From the NCBI GenBank assembly GCA_021151665.1, contig JAGKWW010000017.1:1-56058 (forward strand): DNA of 56,058 nt, in the 5' to 3' direction. Source of the stretch: Flavobacteriaceae bacterium. GTDB lineage: Bacteria; Bacteroidota; Bacteroidia; Flavobacteriales; Flavobacteriaceae. The notes under the pieces are model-generated. The model searched no databases. It saw only the letters and a program-made list of their open reading frames with translations, and was not told the DNA's origin. The position numbers and the translations under genes were made by a program. Positions 52,686-56,058 of the stretch are shown piece after piece; position 1 is the stretch's first letter; every line of letters begins with the position of its first letter.

Positions 52686-55600
52686 TTAAAAAACTATTTT
52701 TTTGACGGTATGCCCACCCGATGTGGTTGCGTCTACCAGCAGCACCTGCCTCTGCTCCTGCATTGGCACCGTTACGCTATTCGCCTTAAGTCCGGCATTG
52801 CTGTACAGCAGCCTGCCCCTAAGGTCGTATATTTTTACCTCGGTTACAAGTTGTGCGCCGGAGTAAACCGTGATACCCGAAGCGTTGGTATATACCGTAG
52901 CCCCCGCGATTGCCTCTGCTGCCGCATTGCCCAGCGCTGCATCCTGGAAAACGAGCCTGAAGCGCGACGCCATGGTGCCCGCCCCTGCTTCAAACGTGTA
53001 TGGGCCGTTGGCAAGGTTGTGCAGGATGCCTTGTTCGGTATCATACAGGTAGGCTGCCTGCCCCTGGGCAAAAATACCGGAGGTATGGTCGGCAGCGATA
53101 GTATAAGTGCCCGGACCTTCAACACGCACCTGAACCGGTATCTGGTCGTTGGGGCTAAAAGGCAGCGGCCGTGTTTGTATCGAATATTCGCCACCTTCAA
53201 TCAGGTTGCTCAGCACATTCGGCGCATCATTAATATAAGGTACATCAAGACCCTCATCTATCCCAATGGTGGCGTTGGCGGCATAGCCCGCATACATCTG
53301 CGAGAACAGGCCTGCATCGTTGGTAAGGTTTAGCCAGATGCCGTGATTATCAGTTCCTGCTTCGGCCGCGTTGTTGCTGTTCCTGAAAAACTGGTTGGCG
53401 GTATCGGCGGTGCGCATAGCGTTGGTAAATTGTAAAGTGCTGCTGGTGTATCCCGATTTCAGCTGAACAAAAAAGCCCTGGCCCGTGCGCACTATCCCCG
53501 ATGGGTTGATTTGCGTGGCATCGCCATTGCCCACATAAATGCCCGAACTGTTTACAGAGCAGTAGGCGCTATTAGCGCTGTTGTTCTTTTTCCTCCAGAA
53601 CCATACGGCACCGGTAATGCTGTTGCTATTTGCTGCGCGTAGGGCCGACAGGCTTATCGGTGAAGGATACGGGTTACCCACAAGGGTGTACTTATTGCCT
53701 CCTGTACCAAGGGCTACATTTATGTCGCCGTTGTTGGGCACCCCGGTAAATACCCCGTCAAATACCATAGTTGCAGTGCCTTGCTGGTAGGCTGCCGGTG
53801 TGCCGTTTATGGTTCCGGCCAGCGTGGTATTGTCGCTCAGGTAAGAACCGTTCGGCATACGGATAAGGTACCCCCTGCCTGCCGCAAAATTGCCCGTAGC
53901 GCTTGTGGCGGCAAACAGATCGGTACCGCTGTTGTAGGTATAGAAACGTGACGAAAGCGTACCAGGCGAAAACGCCTGAAGCTGCTGTCCCGCCACCGGA
54001 GATGACCAAAGTGTATAGTCCTGCCTGTACAGCGGCGAACTTTCACGGTGCGCCGTTATCGCCCCGGAATTGGAGACGTTGTTCTGCTGTATCAGGTTGC
54101 CATTATTGGCAATGGTAAAAGTACCACCGTTGCTAAGTATATTTTTTACCGTAAGTGTCTGGGCAGCAGCAATATTTACTGTAACACCTGCACCTACAGT
54201 AAGGTTGTTGCCCACTACAAGGCCGCTGGTAAATGATTTGGTACCCGAACCCGAAAGCACCAGGTTGCCATATTCCTGTAAAGAGTTGGGCGTAGCCACA
54301 GTTTGCGCCGATCCGGCATACTCTACAGTACTCGTGCTGCCGATACTGTGCGTGGCATAATTGGCCGGGAAGGGATTGGTCCCTCCTATTATTAGCGTAG
54401 CCCCGTTCGACAGCGTGAGCGTACCGCCTGAAGTGGTACGGCCTATTGTGTTAGTACCGAGGTTAAGCGTGCCTCCCGTTACAGAAAGGGCTGCTGCGCC
54501 ATTTACGTTTCCTGCAAGCGTGCGCGTACCGGTTCCTGAAATGATAAGGTTTCCGTATGCCTGCCCGCCCGCCTGTGCTATGATGCTGCTTCCGTAGTAT
54601 TCTATTGTCGACGTAGTACCGAAGGTATAGGTTGTAAAATTAGACGGCAGAGTGCTGGTACCTCCTACTTTTAATGTTGCGCCGTTGGCAACCGAAAGCG
54701 TTCCGCCCGCAGCAGCGCGCGAAAGCGTATACCCTGCAATATCGAGGGTGCCGCCATTGATGGTAAGATTTCCGGTAACCGTACGCGAAGCCGGTAATGT
54801 GATTGTACCACTGTTTACCGTTACCGATGCAGGCCCGTTTGATGCCGGCCACTCTGTAGCCGCTGTCGCACTTCCGCTTAGGGCATAAACCAGAGTTCCC
54901 CCCGTTCCGAATTTCACCGAAGCGCCTGCGCCCAGCGAGATCAGCCCCATGCTGTTTACGGTAAGCGTTCCGTTTATCGTGAGTGTTTTGCCCGCAGCTA
55001 CAGAGAGGTTTCCGCCCGTAAGGGTAAGATTGTTTATCGTTTCGTCATTATCTACCGCAAAGGTGCCCGATTGTAAGGCCACTGTAGCAGCATCAGGGAT
55101 TATGTTGGCCGCGCCTATGCGAAACGTACCACCGTTAATAGTATAGGATGCAGACGACATTGCCACAGTAGAGGAAATCTCGCCGCCAGTTACAGTCGTT
55201 GACCCAGAATAAGACTGGGTTCCGTAAAGCGCTAACGTACCTGTCCCTTGTTTTACCAGACTGCCCGTACCGCTTATAGAGTTTTGGTATATGGTACCGC
55301 TCCATCCCCCGGAAAGCGTTAGGGTAGCGCTTCCTAGGCTTATCGTTCCGCCGTTATTGCTGCCGGTTTCCTGCACTGATGCTATCGTGGTGTTTACGCC
55401 GTTCAGGTCGAGTGAGCACCCATTGCTGATATATACGTTAGACCCCGAACCGAGGGTTCCCGATCCGCTAAGCTTCAGACTGCCACCATAGATGCGCGTT
55501 GCCCCTGTGTAGGTGTTGGCTGCAGCAAAAGTAATGGTGCCCGTTCCTGACTTTATAACTTCATTTGCGTTTATGGTAGTGGTAGAGTTTGGTATCAGCC

Positions 55601-56058
55601 CATCGGTGATTGCACCATCAAAAGTAGACGTTCCGTTTCCATTACCTATTTCAACCGTTCCGGTAGACTTTAAAACGGCGCCTTTCCAGAACATGTTATT
55701 GTTGCTCCCGCTAGATTGATTCCAGATTGCAAAACTCTGGATATTGTTTGACGCGCCGAGGGTTCCGGCCAGGGGCATATCGTAAGTGGTAGCACCATTA
55801 GCAGAACTAATAGTCATGTTTATCGTTTTGGCCGACGTAAGCTTAATTTTAAATGTCACATCCTGACCCGGAGTTGCGTAACCTGCCGCGGAGTATGTAG
55901 TGGCACCAAACCAGTTGCCATTTAGCCCCCCGTCATATTTATTAATCTGAAATCTAGCTCTCTGGTTGGAATAATAATTCGAAACTGTTGAATTGGACGT
56001 TCCGCCGTTAAATGAAATACCGGCACTGGAATTATTAAAGAATGAAGTAGAGTTTCCT
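52686..56058 (-). CDS. T9SS type C surface protein with beta-strand repeats, 5' end outside the window
   Basis: The frame is open from the right edge (last full codon at 56057) to the stop at 52686, at least 1123 residues; the GTG at 55859 is internal. The N-terminal part is a beta-helix-like series of autotransporter-type beta-strand repeats: KSGTGTITFAAANTYTGATR, LVKQGTGTLALYGTQSYSGS and SGSGTKSFTSG, with repeats such as LNLGTNTIGRTTSGGTLTLS. From about residue 680 on comes the module shared with the two neighbouring giants (RESSPLYRQDYTLWSSPVAG; KYTLVGNPYPSPISLSAL). It ends in a type C T9SS signal (VKIYDLRGRLLYSNAG to KKIVF). It is probably a long filamentous surface protein. Confidence 0.85.
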   Translation of the reverse strand, partial: GNSTSFFNNSSAGISFNGGTSNSTVSNYYSNQRARFQINKYDGGLNGNWFGATTYSAAGYATPGQDVTFKIKLTSAKTINMTISSANGATTYDMPLAGTLGASNNIQSFAIWNQSSGSNNNMFWKGAVLKSTGTVEIGNGNGTSTFDGAITDGLIPNSTTTINANEVIKSGTGTITFAAANTYTGATRIYGGSLKLSGSGTLGSGSNVYISNGCSLDLNGVNTTIASVQETGSNNGGTISLGSATLTLSGGWSGTIYQNSISGTGSLVKQGTGTLALYGTQSYSGSTTVTGGEISSTVAMSSASYTINGGTFRIGAANIIPDAATVALQSGTFAVDNDETINNLTLTGGNLSVAAGKTLTINGTLTVNSMGLISLGAGASVKFGTGGTLVYALSGSATAATEWPASNGPASVTVNSGTITLPASRTVTGNLTINGGTLDIAGYTLSRAAAGGTLSVANGATLKVGGTSTLPSNFTTYTFGTTSTIEYYGSSIIAQAGGQAYGNLIISGTGTRTLAGNVNGAAALSVTGGTLNLGTNTIGRTTSGGTLTLSNGATLIIGGTNPFPANYATHSIGSTSTVEYAGSAQTVATPNSLQEYGNLVLSGSGTKSFTSGLVVGNNLTVGAGVTVNIAAAQTLTVKNILSNGGTFTIANNGNLIQQNNVSNSGAITAHRESSPLYRQDYTLWSSPVAGQQLQAFSPGTLSSRFYTYNSGTDLFAATSATGNFAAGRGYLIRMPNGSYLSDNTTLAGTINGTPAAYQQGTATMVFDGVFTGVPNNGDINVALGTGGNKYTLVGNPYPSPISLSALRAANSNSITGAVWFWRKKNNSANSAYCSVNSSGIYVGNGDATQINPSGIVRTGQGFFVQLKSGYTSSTLQFTNAMRTADTANQFFRNSNNAAEAGTDNHGIWLNLTNDAGLFSQMYAGYAANATIGIDEGLDVPYINDAPNVLSNLIEGGEYSIQTRPLPFSPNDQIPVQVRVEGPGTYTIAADHTSGIFAQGQAAYLYDTEQGILHNLANGPYTFEAGAGTMASRFRLVFQDAALGNAAAEAIAGATVYTNASGITVYSGAQLVTEVKIYDLRGRLLYSNAGLKANSVTVPMQEQRQVLLVDATTSGGHTVKKIVF

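Noticed and set aside
47706..56058. CRISPR-like or tandem DNA repeats in the giant genes
   Set aside because: The repetition is in the protein domains and is imperfect at DNA level, with no regular spacer structure.

Overview
The window reads as chromosome from a flavobacterium-like member of the Bacteroidota. The signs are secreted proteins with type IX secretion (T9SS) sorting domains of two kinds, promoters of the TTTG / TAnnTTTG class, and families largely confined to this phylum (DUF4290, the START-like protein, TraN/TraM of Bacteroides-type conjugative transposons, flavobacterial type C sorting signals).

Positions 1-9432 are housekeeping genes: the end of a DUF493 gene, DUF4290 and murA, a frameshifted Coa1-like membrane protein, a DUF2892/SRPBCC protein, a 58-residue membrane protein, an AAA_28-type NTPase, recQ-fmt, an HU gene, yqgE/algH and a convergent class IV aminotransferase. 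Positions 9493-11271 are a small island between two copies of the 3' part of a tRNA-Met gene. It carries a DUF4145 gene, a secreted protein and a broken gene fragment. The terminator that once followed the tRNA is now stranded beyond the outer copy. Positions 11455-21652 hold a START-like gene, a large T9SS-exported CotH protein and, convergent to it, a five-gene unit (CotH, lipoprotein, VTC polyphosphate-polymerase-like, DUF4956, DUF2490) likely acting together at the envelope. trxB and tRNA-Pro follow.

From the tRNA-Pro to about 42.5 kb lies a mosaic, decayed accessory island. It holds a DUF1016 nuclease relic; an AT-rich helicase-methylase-restriction operon (SNF2 helicase with one in-frame stop, long type III-like Mod, Res); a GC-richer cassette of ssb, DUF932 and PRTRC genes full of indels; a large AAA ATPase ending in a HEPN-like domain; and remnants of conjugation genes (traN whole, traM broken). 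This looks like an old integrative conjugative element whose cargo is phage defence.

From 42.7 kb the chromosome resumes with an S41 peptidase, a GNAT acetyltransferase and a VOC protein. Three very large surface proteins on the minus strand follow; the last runs off the window. They have different N-terminal parts but share a C-terminal module ending in a type C T9SS sorting signal. No rRNA, CRISPR array or intact insertion sequence was seen.
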